DNA of 64,000 nt, taken from the NCBI RefSeq assembly GCF_022761015.1, contig NZ_JAKWJQ010000004.1:434001-498000 (forward strand), in the 5' to 3' direction. The notes under the pieces are model-generated. The model had not been told where the DNA came from and did not search any database. It saw only the letters and a list, made by a program, of their open reading frames with translations. The stretch is from Humibacter sp. RRB41 (GTDB taxonomy: Bacteria > Actinomycetota > Actinomycetes > Actinomycetales > Microbacteriaceae). Position numbers and translations under genes: made by a program. The first letter of the stretch is position 1, and each line of letters opens with the position of its first letter. Below, piece by piece: positions 17,173 through 28,955 of this stretch.

Positions 17173-18696
17173 GTGCTGCTGACGGAGCTGGTGTCCACGG
17201 TCGATGCTGTGACCGCAACGCGGTCGCGCCTGGCCAAAGTGGATGCCATCGCCGGGTTTCTGGTGAGGCTCCCTGCCGACGAGATCGTGACCGCGATCGG
17301 GTTGCTCGTCGGCAAACCGCGGCAGGGACGCCTGGGGATCGGATGGCGAGGACTCGCCTCGCTCCATGTCGAGCCGGCAGACGTCGCGACCTTGACGATC
17401 GGTGATGTGGACGCCCTGTTCGCCGGCCTCGCCGCAACCTCCGGTGAAGGCTCGGCCAAAGCCCGCACCGCGGCGCTCGAGAAGGCGATGAGCGCTGCGA
17501 CCGCGCGGGAGCAGGCGTTGCTCGTGCGCGTGCTCCTCGGCGAGGTGCGCACAGGGGCGCTGGAGGGCGTTGTGACCGACGCGATCGCGAAGGCGGCAGC
17601 ACGGCCTGCGGAAGCGGTGCGTCGTGCGGCGATGCTCTCGGGAGATCTCGGCGCCACTGCAGTTCTCGCACTGACCGGCACGGAGACGGAGCTTGCGAGC
17701 GTCGGTCTCGTCGTCGGTCGGCCGGTGACGCCGATGTTGGCGGCGTCGGCGCCGAGCGTGGCCGAAGCACTCGCCACGACCGGTGAGGCTTCGGTGGAGT
17801 ACAAGCTCGACGGGGCACGCATCCAGGTGCATCGCAGCGGCGACGATGTACGGGTCTTCACCCGCAGCCTTGCGGAAGTCACCAGCCGCCTTCCCGAGGT
17901 CGTCGACCAGGTTCGCGCTCTGCCGGTTCGCGACGTCATCCTCGACGGTGAGACGCTGACGCTCGGAGAGGACGGCGCACCGAGGCCGTTCCAGGAGACG
18001 ATGTCGCGGTTCGGAGCGGATGCCGCCCGCGAGACCGTGCTGAGCCCGTGGTTCTTCGACGTTCTGCATGTCGACGGCCGAGATCTGCTCGACGAACCGC
18101 TGCGCGAGCGTCGGGCGCAGCTCGAGCACATCGCGCCGCATCTTGCGATCCCGGGGATCGTCACGGATGACGCAGGTGCAGCAGAGCGACTCTCTGACGA
18201 GGCCATCGCCAAGGGACACGAGGGCGTCGTGGTCAAGGCCATCGATTCGCCATACGCCGCTGGCAGACGGGGATCCAGTTGGATCAAGGTGAAACCCGTG
18301 CACACCTACGACCTCGTCGTGCTGGCATGCGAGTGGGGCTCCGGGCGCAGGCGGGGCTGGCTCTCGAACCTGCACCTCGGCGCGCTCGACGTGGCCGGCG
18401 ACTTCGGTGAGCCCGGCGGATTCGTGATGGTGGGCAAGACGTTCAAGGGCCTCACCGACGAGATTCTGACGTGGCAGACCGAGCGATTTCAGCAGATCGA
18501 GGTGCGCCGCACGGCGGGCACCGTCTGGGTGGCGCCGGTCACCGTCGTCGAGGTGGCGATCGACGGGGTGCAGGCTTCGCCGAGGTATCCAGGCGGCATC
18601 GCCTTGCGTTTCGCCAGAGTGAAGCGCTACCGGGAAGACAAGCCTCCTGAGCAGGCCGACACGATCCAGACCCTCAGGAGCACGCTGCGTTCCTAA
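17173..18696 (+). CDS. ATP-dependent DNA ligase (LigB type)
   Basis: Seals nicks in DNA using ATP. The 507-residue length matches mycobacterial LigB. An N-terminal helical DNA-binding domain (1-195) precedes the adenylation domain with motif I KLDGARIQ (Lys is the adenylated residue), motif III VILDGETL, motif IV EGVVVKAID and motif V WIKVKP. A C-terminal OB fold ends near RFARVKRYREDK. The start is GTG 17173. It lies 48 bp after zwf on the same strand. It is accessory to the NAD-dependent LigA that all bacteria need, and is probably used in repair. Confidence 0.93.
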   Translation: MLLTELVSTVDAVTATRSRLAKVDAIAGFLVRLPADEIVTAIGLLVGKPRQGRLGIGWRGLASLHVEPADVATLTIGDVDALFAGLAATSGEGSAKARTAALEKAMSAATAREQALLVRVLLGEVRTGALEGVVTDAIAKAAARPAEAVRRAAMLSGDLGATAVLALTGTETELASVGLVVGRPVTPMLAASAPSVAEALATTGEASVEYKLDGARIQVHRSGDDVRVFTRSLAEVTSRLPEVVDQVRALPVRDVILDGETLTLGEDGAPRPFQETMSRFGADAARETVLSPWFFDVLHVDGRDLLDEPLRERRAQLEHIAPHLAIPGIVTDDAGAAERLSDEAIAKGHEGVVVKAIDSPYAAGRRGSSWIKVKPVHTYDLVVLACEWGSGRRRGWLSNLHLGALDVAGDFGEPGGFVMVGKTFKGLTDEILTWQTERFQQIEVRRTAGTVWVAPVTVVEVAIDGVQASPRYPGGIALRFARVKRYREDKPPEQADTIQTLRSTLRS

Positions 18697-18705
18697 GGCG
18701 TGTCT

Positions 18706-19335
18706 CTAGGCGACGAGGTCGCTTTCCAGGTGTTCAAGCGCGATGACTCCGGTGACGGGCCGCTTGAGATCGGTCCACACCGTGATCGGCGCGGGCTCCC
18801 ATTGAAGGGCGACCGCGTCTTCGTCGAGTTCGGCCTCGTCGTCGATCGCAGGCTCGTCGTGTCGGTGAGATGGCGAGTGCTCGTCCGATTCCAGCTGCAC
18901 AACGGGGGACTCGGATGCCGGATGCTCCGCGACATCCGCTGCCGGGACGACGCCGTCGATCGGCACGAGCGTGTCGGCCGTCTCCGCGAGCGAGGGAACG
19001 GCGACGGCTGCTCCGGTCACGATCGGTATGGCGCCGGTGTGCGTCGACACGGTGATCGGCTCGCCGGCCTCGAGCTGAGACTGGGCACTGCGCAGTGCTG
19101 CCGTCACATCGATCGCGACCTGGTGCGCGAGCACACCGCGGAAGATGTCGTCGGTGTCGTCGGTTGTGCGCCTGCTGACGACCCATTCGCCTCCTTCGCC
19201 GATCGCCGCGGCGATCCGCGTGTGCACGAGCTCGAAGATCTGCTCTTCTGCAAGACGGGGGAGGGGAGCGGGGGCCTGGGTGAGCACCGCGCTGGGGGCA
19301 GCCGGCGCTGCGGCATGCCTCCGACGACCGAACAT
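18706..19335 (-). CDS. Hypothetical acidic protein (209 aa)
   Basis: I do not recognise a family. The N-terminus is basic (MFGRRRH) and followed by an Ala/Pro linker. A folded-looking part (about 28-120) includes EEQIFELVHTRIAAAIG and WVVSRRTTDDTDDIFRGVLAHQVA. A low-complexity acidic tail with many His, Asp and Glu (about 140-185) precedes a final segment TVWTDLKRPVTGVIALEHLE. There is no signal peptide or membrane helix. ATG 19335 has AAGGAG 8 nt upstream. It is convergent with the ligase gene (9-bp gap). Confidence 0.75.
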   Translation of the reverse strand: MFGRRRHAAAPAAPSAVLTQAPAPLPRLAEEQIFELVHTRIAAAIGEGGEWVVSRRTTDDTDDIFRGVLAHQVAIDVTAALRSAQSQLEAGEPITVSTHTGAIPIVTGAAVAVPSLAETADTLVPIDGVVPAADVAEHPASESPVVQLESDEHSPSHRHDEPAIDDEAELDEDAVALQWEPAPITVWTDLKRPVTGVIALEHLESDLVA

Positions 19336-19431
19336 GGTGGAACTCCTTCATTACGGGCGGCGAACCGCGCGATCACAGTGTCGCCGATACGTGCCCGCCG
19401 CCCAGGGGGACACGCCGCCCTCACAGGAGCA

Positions 19432-19626
19432 TCAAAGGGCTTGGTCGGTTTGAAGGTCCTTCGAGCGGTCGTGCACGCTCGTGATCACGACGGCCAGTGA
19501 GAGAGCCCAACTCGCCCAGGCGAGCAGCACGCGCCAGTCCCGCGGCGCGCTCCTGGTGGTCTGGATCACCGAGATCACCCCGAGCGTCGTGGTCACGACG
19601 CCCCAGTTCAGCAGGTACTTGCGCAT
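19432..19626 (-). CDS. Small membrane protein (64 aa)
   Basis: No family recognised. The N-terminus is basic (MRKYLLNWG), with two hydrophobic stretches (about 8-22 and 33-50) separated by a short polar turn, then a charged tail. ATG 19626 is preceded by AAGGGGG about 7 nt upstream; a TTG one codon earlier is an alternative. It lies between the acidic hypothetical gene and the sugar isomerase gene, all on the minus strand. Confidence 0.6.
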   Translation of the reverse strand: MRKYLLNWGVVTTTLGVISVIQTTRSAPRDWRVLLAWASWALSLAVVITSVHDRSKDLQTDQAL

Positions 19627-19694
19627 CAATGGCCCCCTTGATCAGCCTCAACGCTACACACCGAAGAGCGCGTGGACGGCCGAGGGCAGGAAGA

Positions 19695-20534
19695 TCAACC
19701 GACGACGCCGAGGGCGGCGTGCTCGGCAGTCTGCCGGGCGTCGCGGCCCACGCGAAGAGCCGTTCGCGCGAAGCGCAGGGTGCGCATCAGCCGTTCGGTG
19801 CGCTCGTCGTCACTCCTTCCGTGCGGCGACACCTCGGCGACGATGCTCCCGTGCCAGTCCCGCCCGGCGAGGTATTCCAAAACCTCTGCCACCGGCTGCT
19901 CACCGTCACCGGGTGGCAGATGCTCGTCGAATACTCCGCCCTCGTAGACCGACTTCGATCCGTCGCAGAGGTGAAGATGGCGCAGCCGGTCGCCGAGTCG
20001 CCGGGCGATCTCGAGACTGTTCTGGCCGGCGAGGGCCGCGTGCGAGAAGTCGAGGGTCGCGGAGTCGCAATCGATGGTCACCGGATCCCAGCCCGGTGCA
20101 TAGACCGTGCGACGAAGGCCGGCGACGTTCAACGGGAACATGTTCTCCACGGCGAGATCGACGCCAGAGGCATTGCTGATCTCGCGCACGGCCGTCGTGA
20201 AGTCCGACGCGTATCGCCGTTGCCACCTGAACGGCGGATGCACCACGACCGTTGGAGCGCCGACCGCCTTCGCGAGCGCGGCCGATCGCTCGAGTTTGAC
20301 GACGGGATCGAGGCCCCAGACGAACTGCGTGAAGACCAGCACCGGAGCGTGGATCGAGAGAACCGGCATTCCGTAGCGCTTCGAGAGTGAGTTCAAGACC
20401 TCGGCGTCTTGCGTCAGGCGGTCACGGGTGACCATCACCTCGATGCCGTCGAAACCCAGGCGGGAGGCGAGTGCGAACGCCTGCTCGGCACCGTGCGGGT
20501 ATGCGCACGCTGTGCTCATTCCGGTCGCGATCAT
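19695..20534 (-). CDS. Xylose-isomerase-like TIM-barrel protein (AP endonuclease family 2)
   Basis: A 279-residue sugar phosphate isomerase/epimerase-type barrel. Metal-site segments include LGFDGIEVM near the N-terminus, LSIHAP, VVHPPFRWQ, LAVENMF (Glu ligand), TIDCDSATLDFSHAA, LRHLHLCDG and IVAEVS near the C-terminus, giving the His/Glu/Asp set of the family. The substrate is unknown. I chose ATG 20534 because the conserved part begins at once (STACAYP); the open frame reaches 20603 without a ribosome site. It is divergent from otsA. Confidence 0.85.
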   Translation of the reverse strand: MIATGMSTACAYPHGAEQAFALASRLGFDGIEVMVTRDRLTQDAEVLNSLSKRYGMPVLSIHAPVLVFTQFVWGLDPVVKLERSAALAKAVGAPTVVVHPPFRWQRRYASDFTTAVREISNASGVDLAVENMFPLNVAGLRRTVYAPGWDPVTIDCDSATLDFSHAALAGQNSLEIARRLGDRLRHLHLCDGSKSVYEGGVFDEHLPPGDGEQPVAEVLEYLAGRDWHGSIVAEVSPHGRSDDERTERLMRTLRFARTALRVGRDARQTAEHAALGVVG

Positions 20535-20658
20535 CGGTGATGACGCTATGTGTCGGGCGTGAACTGGGGGTTTCGATCGTGCGGATGTCATGGGAGAAGG
20601 CAATGACCGGCTGGTAACGTTTCTTCACGCCGATAGGCATCCAGGTCAGGAGGCGCTC

Positions 20659-22263
20659 ATTCCATCGAAGTCCGCGCATCACGAGCACGCACCGGGGGCA
20701 GACGGCTCGCCTGCCGGATCGGGCGCCAAGCAGTTCGACCTCGTGATCGTCTCGAACCGGTTGCCGGTCGATCACGTTTCCGGTGAGGGAAGCGATGCGG
20801 AGTGGCGTCCGTCGCCCGGTGGCCTCGTCGCTGCGCTCGAACCCATGATGAAGCGCGAAGACGGCGTGTGGATCGGGTGGGTCGGCATCCCGGATGCCCA
20901 CTTCGAGCCGTTCGAGATGGACGACATCGACATCATGCCGGTCACGCTCAGTGCGCAAGACGTCGAGTACTACTACGAGGGCTTCTCGAACGACACGCTG
21001 TGGCCGCTCTACCACGACGTGATCGCCCCGCCCAGCTTCCACCGCGAGTGGTGGGACTCCTACGTGCAGGTGAACCGCAGATTCGCGGATGCCGCGCTCG
21101 AAGCAGCAGCGCCGGGCGCCGTCGTGTGGGTGCACGACTATCAGCTGCAGCTCGTTCCCAAGATGCTGCGCGATGCGAGGCCCGACCTCGTCATCGGTTT
21201 CTTCAACCACATTCCGTTCCCGGCATATGGCATCTACTCCCAGCTGCCATGGCGCAAGCAGGTCATCGAAGGACTCCTCGGTGCAGACGTGATCGGCTTC
21301 CAGCGCCTCGCGGATGCCGGCAACTTCGCGCGCGCCGTTCGCCGTCTGGTCGGCTACGAGACCCGCGGGTCGGTGATCGACGTTCCACTCAATGACGGTG
21401 AGGCCGTCGGCCATCGGCACGTGAAGACCAATCGCCGCGGCGTGCGCGTGCGAACGGTGCTGGCGAAGCAGTTTCCGATCTCGATCGACGCACAGCGCTA
21501 CCAGGAACTCGCGTCGAGGCCGGACATCCAGGCCAGGGCTCGGCAGATCCGCGAGGAACTCGGCAACCCGAAGACGATCATGCTCGGCGTCGACCGGCTC
21601 GACTACACGAAGGGAATCCGTCACCGCCTCAAGGCGTACGGCGAGCTTCTGTGGGACGGTTCAGTCGACGTCGAGGACGTCACTCTTGTACAGGTGGCGA
21701 GTCCGTCGCGCGAGCGGGTCGAGACGTACAAGCAGTTGCGCGACGAAGTCGAGCTGATGGTCAGCCGCATCAACGGCGACTATTCGACCATCAGCCACAC
21801 GGCCATCAGCTATCTGCACCAGGGGTACCCGCGTGAAGAGATGGTGGCGCTCTACCTTGCGGCAGACGTCATGCTCGTCACGGCGTTGCGGGACGGCATG
21901 AACCTGGTCGCGAAGGAATACGTTGCGAGCCGCATCGACAACGACGGCGTGCTCGTGCTGAGCGAATTCACCGGCGCCTCTGACGAGCTCAAGCAGGCGT
22001 TGCTCATCAACCCGCACGACATCGACGGCCTCAAGGAGGCCATGCTCCGCGCCATCGACATGCCCAAGAGGGAGCGTGCGCGACGTATGCGCATTCTGCG
22101 CAAGAGAGTCATGACTCACGACGTGCAGCGCTGGTCGGCCACGTTCTTCGACGCTCTGACGCACGTGACGAACGACGACGATTACGGGGCGTACGAGATC
22201 GCCCAGCTGCCGCAGATGGCGACCGATCTGCAGGGCGAGGCACGGAAGCGCACCGGTCGATGA
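20659..22263 (+). CDS. otsA: Trehalose-6-phosphate synthase
   Basis: Joins UDP- (or GDP-/ADP-) glucose with glucose-6-phosphate to make trehalose-6-phosphate. This is a GT20 enzyme with the N-terminal VSNRLPV, then PGGLVAAL, WVHDYQLQLVP and GFFNHIPFP, and in the second Rossmann domain GVDRLDYTKGI and RDGMNLVAKEY. The start is odd: no ATG, GTG or TTG lies near the perfect AGGAGG at 20649-20654, whose 5-nt spacer leads to ATT 20659. The next upstream ATG (20590) has no ribosome site and lies 55 bp from the divergent gene. Product about 534 residues. otsB overlaps its stop by 4 nt. Confidence 0.93.
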   Translation: MPSKSAHHEHAPGADGSPAGSGAKQFDLVIVSNRLPVDHVSGEGSDAEWRPSPGGLVAALEPMMKREDGVWIGWVGIPDAHFEPFEMDDIDIMPVTLSAQDVEYYYEGFSNDTLWPLYHDVIAPPSFHREWWDSYVQVNRRFADAALEAAAPGAVVWVHDYQLQLVPKMLRDARPDLVIGFFNHIPFPAYGIYSQLPWRKQVIEGLLGADVIGFQRLADAGNFARAVRRLVGYETRGSVIDVPLNDGEAVGHRHVKTNRRGVRVRTVLAKQFPISIDAQRYQELASRPDIQARARQIREELGNPKTIMLGVDRLDYTKGIRHRLKAYGELLWDGSVDVEDVTLVQVASPSRERVETYKQLRDEVELMVSRINGDYSTISHTAISYLHQGYPREEMVALYLAADVMLVTALRDGMNLVAKEYVASRIDNDGVLVLSEFTGASDELKQALLINPHDIDGLKEAMLRAIDMPKRERARRMRILRKRVMTHDVQRWSATFFDALTHVTNDDDYGAYEIAQLPQMATDLQGEARKRTGR

Positions 22264-23036
22264 CCGGGAACGCCCTGTCGGATGCGATCGCCCGGCTCGC
22301 CGCCACGCCACGCCTTCTCGTCGCCCTCGATTTCGACGGCACCGTGAGTCCGCTGGTCGACAAGCCGAGCGAGTCGCGGGTGCTGCCAGCGGCACGGAAT
22401 GCCATCGACGAACTCGAGTCGCTTCAGGACACCTGGGTGGCGTTCGTCTCCGGTCGGCCGCTCGATGGCTTGGTGCGCGTGACGGAAGCCGACGACTCCG
22501 CCCTGCTGATCGCATCCCACGGCGTGGAGGTGCGCTTGACCGGGGGAGCGGTCGATGTCGGGTTGAGCACGGAGGAGCGTTCGGTGCTCGACGCGCTCCG
22601 CGAGAGGTTGCAGCGCCTTGCAGCGGACACTCCTGGTGCTCACGTCGAATCCAAGCCGGTCGGTCTCGGCCTGCACACGAGAGGTGTGGCACACGCCGAG
22701 GCAGCGACGGCGCAGGCCGAGGCACGCTCGGCTGCGGCCGAACTCGGCGGATTCATCGAGCGTGGAGGCAAGGACATTCTGGAGTTCGCGGTTCGCGACG
22801 CCACGAAGGGCGACGGAATCGAGGTGCTTCGCAAGCATGTCGATGCGACGGCGGTGCTCTTCGCGGGTGACGACGTCACCGACGAAGACGGCTTCGCGGT
22901 GCTCGATGGTGACGACGTCGGGGTGAAGGTCGGGGATGGCGAGACGCGCGCGGGGTATCGGGTGGCAGATCCTTTCGCGATCGCCGAGATGCTCGCCGTG
23001 CTGTCGACCTCCCGCGCGAACCGGGCTGCGCAGTAG
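22260..23036 (+). CDS. otsB: Trehalose-6-phosphate phosphatase
   Basis: A HAD-family phosphatase that removes phosphate from trehalose-6-phosphate, completing the OtsAB route. Motif I DFDGTVSPL is at about residues 24-32 (nucleophile Asp24), motif II is FVSGRP, and the late Lys and motif IV are KGDGIEVL and FAGDDVTDEDGF. At 258 residues it is full length. ATG 22260 overlaps the otsA stop (ATGA), so the two are translationally coupled. Trehalose protects against osmotic, heat and desiccation stress. Confidence 0.95.
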   Translation: MTGNALSDAIARLAATPRLLVALDFDGTVSPLVDKPSESRVLPAARNAIDELESLQDTWVAFVSGRPLDGLVRVTEADDSALLIASHGVEVRLTGGAVDVGLSTEERSVLDALRERLQRLAADTPGAHVESKPVGLGLHTRGVAHAEAATAQAEARSAAAELGGFIERGGKDILEFAVRDATKGDGIEVLRKHVDATAVLFAGDDVTDEDGFAVLDGDDVGVKVGDGETRAGYRVADPFAIAEMLAVLSTSRANRAAQ

Positions 23037-23525
23037 CGTCCTTGCCGATCTCCGGCCGGCATCGCACGGAACAGCATCTATCGCTACGTCGACAGCATCG
23101 ACGACCTTCGTGCCCTGGTCGTCGCACGCCACCTGCCAGCATGGAAGGCGGCCGTCTCGTCAGCCTTGGAGCGTGAGACGACACCGGACGCGCGCGTGAC
23201 GGCGTGGGTATCGGCCAACCTGCGTCAGGCGGCCGAATCGGGTCACGCCTGGCTCATCGATGCGGTGCGCGCGGTACCCGAGTCGGCCGCGGTTTCCGTG
23301 TCGGCGGATGCCGCGCATTCCGGCCTCAGGGAGCCACTCGCAACGGCGTGGTCCGAACTGCTCGACGGCGATGCCGAGCGTTCTCGCATCGCGACCGCGA
23401 TCACGTTCGGCATCGTGGAAACCGGTTTCGGGCAGTTGGAAGCCGGCGTGCCTGTGACGATCGTCGAAGAGGTCTGTCGTGATTCCGTGCTCGGCATGGT
23501 GAAGCGGTTGTCGCCTGTTACCTAG
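23037..23525 (+). pseudogene. 5'-truncated TetR-family regulator
   Basis: Directly after the otsB stop, in the same frame, the sequence reads AGIARNSIYRYVDSIDDL and continues with a typical TetR C-terminal domain to the stop at 23525 (about 160 codons). This is the recognition-helix end of a TetR HTH, but the first 30-35 residues that every TetR needs are missing and no start codon with a ribosome site precedes the HTH remnant. A trace of the missing part (SSVLADL) is readable in another frame at about 23032-23052. The usable TTG at 23166 would give a protein without its DNA-binding domain. It is best read as a decayed gene whose front was lost at the otsB junction. Confidence 0.7.
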
Positions 23526-23577
23526 GGCACCAGGCATCCGTCCAGTGGCGCCGCGGCGCAGTTCTAGACTCGTGTTC

Positions 23578-25272
23578 ATGCCAGAGATCGACATCAAACC
23601 GCGCAGCCGTGTCGTCACCGACGGGATCGAAGCCACGACAAGCAGGGGCATGCTCCGCGCGGTCGGTATGGGTGACGAGGACTGGGACAAGCCCCAGATC
23701 GGCATCGCGAGCTCGTGGAACGAGATCACTCCGTGCAACCTCTCGCTCGACCGTCTGGCCCAGGCGGCCAAGGAAGGCGTGCACGGGGGTGGGGGGTACC
23801 CGCTCGAGTTCGGCACGGTCTCGGTGTCGGACGGCATCTCGATGGGCCACGAGGGCATGCACTTCTCGCTCGTCTCGCGTGAAGTTATCGCCGACTCGGT
23901 CGAGACCGTCATGATGGCGGAGCGCCTCGACGGTTCCGTACTGCTCGCCGGATGCGACAAGTCGATCCCCGGCATGCTGATGGCGGCCGCACGTCTCGAC
24001 CTGGCGTCCGTCTTCCTCTACGCGGGGTCGATCGCCCCCGGTTGGGTCAAGCTCAGCGACGGCACCGAGAAGGATGTCACGATCATCGACTCCTTCGAGG
24101 CCGTCGGCGCATGCAAGGCCGGCACCATGAGCCTTGAAGACCTGAAGCGCATCGAGTGCGCCATCGCTCCCGGCGAGGGTGCCTGCGGCGGCATGTACAC
24201 GGCCAACACCATGGCATCCGTGGCAGAGGCGCTCGGCCTCAGCATGCCGGGCTCCGCCGCGCCGCCGTCGGCCGACCGTCGCCGCGACTACTACGCGCAC
24301 CGCTCGGGCGAGGCCGTAGTGAACATGCTGCGCCTCGGGCTGACCGCGCGCGACATCCTCACCAAGAAGGCGTTCGAGAACGCGATCACTGTCGCGATGG
24401 CGCTCGGCGGCTCGACCAACGTCGTGCTGCACCTGCTCGCCATCGCCAGCGAGGCCGAGGTCGAGCTCACGCTCGACGACTTCAACCGCATCGGCGACAA
24501 GGTTCCGCACATCGCCGACATGAAGCCGTTCGGCAAGTACGTGATGAACGACGTCGACCGCCACGGCGGCATCCCCGTGTTGATGAAGGCGCTGCTCGAC
24601 GCGGGCCTGCTGCACGGCGACTGCATCACCGTCACGGGCAAGACTGTTGCGGAGAACCTCGCCGAACTCGACCCTGAGCCGCTGGACGGCGAGGTGCTGC
24701 ACACGCTCGACAACCCGCTGCACCCGACCGGCGGCCTGACCATTCTGAAGGGCACCTTCGCCCCAGACGGCGCCGTCGTGAAGACCGCCGGATTCGACGC
24801 GACCGTGTTCGAGGGGCCGGCGCGCGTGTTCGAGCGCGAGCGCGAGGCGATGGACGCGCTCACCGAGGGCAAGATCGACCACGGCGACGTCGTCGTCATC
24901 CGCTACGAGGGTCCGAAGGGCGGCCCCGGCATGCGCGAGATGCTGGCGATCACCGCGGCCATCAAGGGTGCGGGCCTCGGCAAGGATGTACTACTCTTGA
25001 CGGACGGTCGATTCTCAGGCGGCACAACCGGACTGTGCATCGGCCACATAGCACCCGAAGCGGTGGACGGTGGTCCAGTTGCCTTCGTGCGCGATGGTGA
25101 TCTGATACGGGTCGATATCGCTGCTCGCTCACTCGACCTACTTGTCGACGAGTCCGAGCTGGCCTCCCGCCGGGAGGGCTGGGAGCCTCTTCCCCCGCGC
25201 TATACCCGTGGCGTTCTCGCGAAGTATTCCAAGCTCGTGCACTCCGCTGCGGAGGGCGCGGTCACGGGATAG
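23578..25272 (+). CDS. ilvD: Dihydroxy-acid dehydratase
   Basis: Dehydrates 2,3-dihydroxy-isovalerate/methylvalerate to the 2-keto acids of valine and isoleucine synthesis. The 564-residue protein has the three cluster cysteines in [15 protein letters not shown] and [11 protein letters not shown], and a C-terminal [16 protein letters not shown] active-site block. ATG 23578 matches the conserved N-terminus. A TAGACT box ends 7 nt before the ATG and no ribosome site is visible, suggesting a leaderless transcript. It starts a cluster of branched-chain genes; ilvB follows after 51 bp. Confidence 0.96.
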   Translation: MPEIDIKPRSRVVTDGIEATTSRGMLRAVGMGDEDWDKPQIGIASSWNEITPCNLSLDRLAQAAKEGVHGGGGYPLEFGTVSVSDGISMGHEGMHFSLVSREVIADSVETVMMAERLDGSVLLAGCDKSIPGMLMAAARLDLASVFLYAGSIAPGWVKLSDGTEKDVTIIDSFEAVGACKAGTMSLEDLKRIECAIAPGEGACGGMYTANTMASVAEALGLSMPGSAAPPSADRRRDYYAHRSGEAVVNMLRLGLTARDILTKKAFENAITVAMALGGSTNVVLHLLAIASEAEVELTLDDFNRIGDKVPHIADMKPFGKYVMNDVDRHGGIPVLMKALLDAGLLHGDCITVTGKTVAENLAELDPEPLDGEVLHTLDNPLHPTGGLTILKGTFAPDGAVVKTAGFDATVFEGPARVFEREREAMDALTEGKIDHGDVVVIRYEGPKGGPGMREMLAITAAIKGAGLGKDVLLLTDGRFSGGTTGLCIGHIAPEAVDGGPVAFVRDGDLIRVDIAARSLDLLVDESELASRREGWEPLPPRYTRGVLAKYSKLVHSAAEGAVTG

Positions 25273-25323
25273 CTCTCGCGTTCGTACAGTTCCTCATCTT
25301 CGCAACGAAGGACATCGTCCCCC

Positions 25324-27144
25324 ATGACTACGGAACCTCGAGCCGTGCCGGCCCCGGCAGCACACTCTGCCGGGGCCGGCGACTCCTCCAGCAAACCTGA
25401 ATTGATCACCGGATCTGCAGCGATCCTCCGCTCCCTCGCTCAGTTGGGCGTCAAGGACGTCTTCGGCTATCCCGGCGGCGCTGTCATCCCGTTCTACGAC
25501 GCACTCATGGAGCAGGACGCCATCAGGCACATCCTGGTGCGCCACGAACAGGGTGCAGGGCACGCAGCGGAGGGCTACGCGACGGCCGCGCGCAAGGTCG
25601 GAGTTGCGGTAGCAACTTCAGGGCCGGGTGCCACGAACCTCGTGACCGCCATCGCCGACGCACACATGGATTCCGTGCCGACGCTGTTCATCACCGGGCA
25701 GGTCTTCTCGACCCTGATGGGAACGGATGCCTTCCAGGAGGCCGACATCGTCGGCATCACGATGCCGATCACGAAGCACTCCTTCCTGGTGAAGAGCGCC
25801 GACGAGATCCCCGCCACCATCGCTGCGGCGTACCACATCGCGTCGACCGGTCGGCCGGGCCCGGTGCTCGTGGACATCACCAAGGATGCTCAACAGAACC
25901 TGATGGAGTACTCCTGGCCGCCCGTCGTCGACCTGCCAGGCTACCGACCGGTGACCAAGGCGCACGGCAAGCAGGTGCACGCGGCGGCCCGTCTGCTCGC
26001 CGAGTCGAGCAAGCCCGTTCTCTACGTCGGCGGCGGCGTCGTGCGCTCGGAGGCGTCCCCCGAACTGCTGGTGCTGGCCGAGGCGACAGGTGCCCCGGTG
26101 GTCACCACGCTGATGGCGCGCGGAGCATTCCCCGATTCTCACGAGCAGCACCTCGGCATGCCCGGCATGCACGGTACGGTCGCCGCTGTGCTCGCACTCC
26201 AGGATGCCGATCTCATCGTGTCGCTCGGCGCCCGCTTCGACGATCGCGTCACGGGCAAGGTGTCGGAGTTCGCTCCGCACGCCAAGATCGTGCACGTCGA
26301 CGTCGACCCCGCGGAGATCTCGAAGATCCGCCATGCGGATGTCCCAATCGTCGGCGATGCCAAAGACGTCATCGCCGACCTGACCTCGGCATACGAGCAC
26401 GAGGTGGCCGCCGTCGGCAAGCCCGACCTCGGCGAATGGTGGGCCAAGCTCGACGGGCTGCGCACGCAATTCCCACTGGGCAGCACGCCGACCAGCGACG
26501 GCCTGCTGTCGCCTGAGGCCGTGATCGCTCGCATCGGCGAGATCACGGGGCCGGAGGGCGTGTACGTCGCCGGTGTCGGTCAGCACCAGATGTGGGCGGC
26601 GCAGTTCATCAAGTACGAGCGTCCGAACGCATTCCTCAACTCCGGTGGGGCAGGAACGATGGGCTATGCGGTGCCGGCTGCGATGGGTGCGAAGGTGTCG
26701 CAGCCAGACCGCACCGTGTGGGCGATCGACGGCGACGGCTGCTTCCAGATGACCAATCAGGAGCTCGCCACCTGCACGATCAACAACATTCCGATCAAGG
26801 TCGCGATCATCAACAACTCGTCTCTCGGCATGGTGCGTCAGTGGCAGACCCTGTTCTACGACGGTCGCCACTCCTTCACCGACTTGAACACGGGTCACGC
26901 GACTGCGATGATCCCGGACTTCCTCAAGCTGGCGGAGGCGTACGGTGCCCTTGGCATCCGGGTCACCAAAGAGGAAGAGGTCGACGACGCCATCAAGCTG
27001 GCGCTCGAGACCAACGATCGCCCGGTGGTGATCGACTTCATCGTCAGCAGCGACTCGATGGTGTGGCCGATGGTGCCGCAGGGGGTCAGCAACTCCAACG
27101 TGCAGTACGCCAAGGACCACGCACCGACCTGGGGAGAGGAGTAG
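25324..27144 (+). CDS. ilvB: Acetolactate synthase, large (catalytic) subunit
   Basis: A ThDP enzyme that condenses pyruvate with pyruvate or 2-ketobutyrate, the first common step of branched-chain synthesis. At 606 residues it has the expected order: PYR domain with catalytic Glu in [14 protein letters not shown], central FAD-type domain, and the C-terminal ThDP motif starting [14 protein letters not shown] and ending in INN. An Ala/Pro/Ser-rich N-terminal tail (about 30 residues) precedes the conserved [14 protein letters not shown] 25324 has GAAGGAC upstream. ilvN follows 3 nt after the stop, a standard large/small subunit pair. Confidence 0.97.
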   Translation: MTTEPRAVPAPAAHSAGAGDSSSKPELITGSAAILRSLAQLGVKDVFGYPGGAVIPFYDALMEQDAIRHILVRHEQGAGHAAEGYATAARKVGVAVATSGPGATNLVTAIADAHMDSVPTLFITGQVFSTLMGTDAFQEADIVGITMPITKHSFLVKSADEIPATIAAAYHIASTGRPGPVLVDITKDAQQNLMEYSWPPVVDLPGYRPVTKAHGKQVHAAARLLAESSKPVLYVGGGVVRSEASPELLVLAEATGAPVVTTLMARGAFPDSHEQHLGMPGMHGTVAAVLALQDADLIVSLGARFDDRVTGKVSEFAPHAKIVHVDVDPAEISKIRHADVPIVGDAKDVIADLTSAYEHEVAAVGKPDLGEWWAKLDGLRTQFPLGSTPTSDGLLSPEAVIARIGEITGPEGVYVAGVGQHQMWAAQFIKYERPNAFLNSGGAGTMGYAVPAAMGAKVSQPDRTVWAIDGDGCFQMTNQELATCTINNIPIKVAIINNSSLGMVRQWQTLFYDGRHSFTDLNTGHATAMIPDFLKLAEAYGALGIRVTKEEEVDDAIKLALETNDRPVVIDFIVSSDSMVWPMVPQGVSNSNVQYAKDHAPTWGEE

Positions 27145-27147
27145 GCC

Positions 27148-28726
<1,579 letters not shown>

Positions 28727-28748
28727 ATTCACCACCCTCGCCGAGACG

Positions 28749-28801
28749 TACCGTCCGTGCCGAGACTTGCGCAGAGAGCGCAGTATTCGACACGGACGGT
28801 A
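28749..28801 (+). terminator. Nested hairpin after ilvC
   Basis: Outer 11-bp arms (28749-28759 with 28791-28801) enclose an inner TGCGC/GCGCA hairpin (28768-28782). It lies 23 nt past the ilvC stop and about 150 bp before serA. Confidence 0.6.
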
Positions 28802-28955
28802 AGTCTTGCCAAGTTAGGGGCGGGCGCCACGCTCATGTGCGCATTCGCGCCTTAGACGGCCGCTAAAGTTGAGGGATCGCGCCCCGAGGCAGTGGCGTCC
28901 CGGGCGCATTCGTCCGACATCCCACCGTTCTGCTCTTATCGAAGGGTCTACCCAC

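Noticed and set aside
13885-18375. A 1496-codon open frame on the minus strand
   Set aside because: Only the last 610 codons are a gene (GH15). The rest is antisense to zwf and the DNA ligase, both with full motif sets, and is Arg/His-rich noise.
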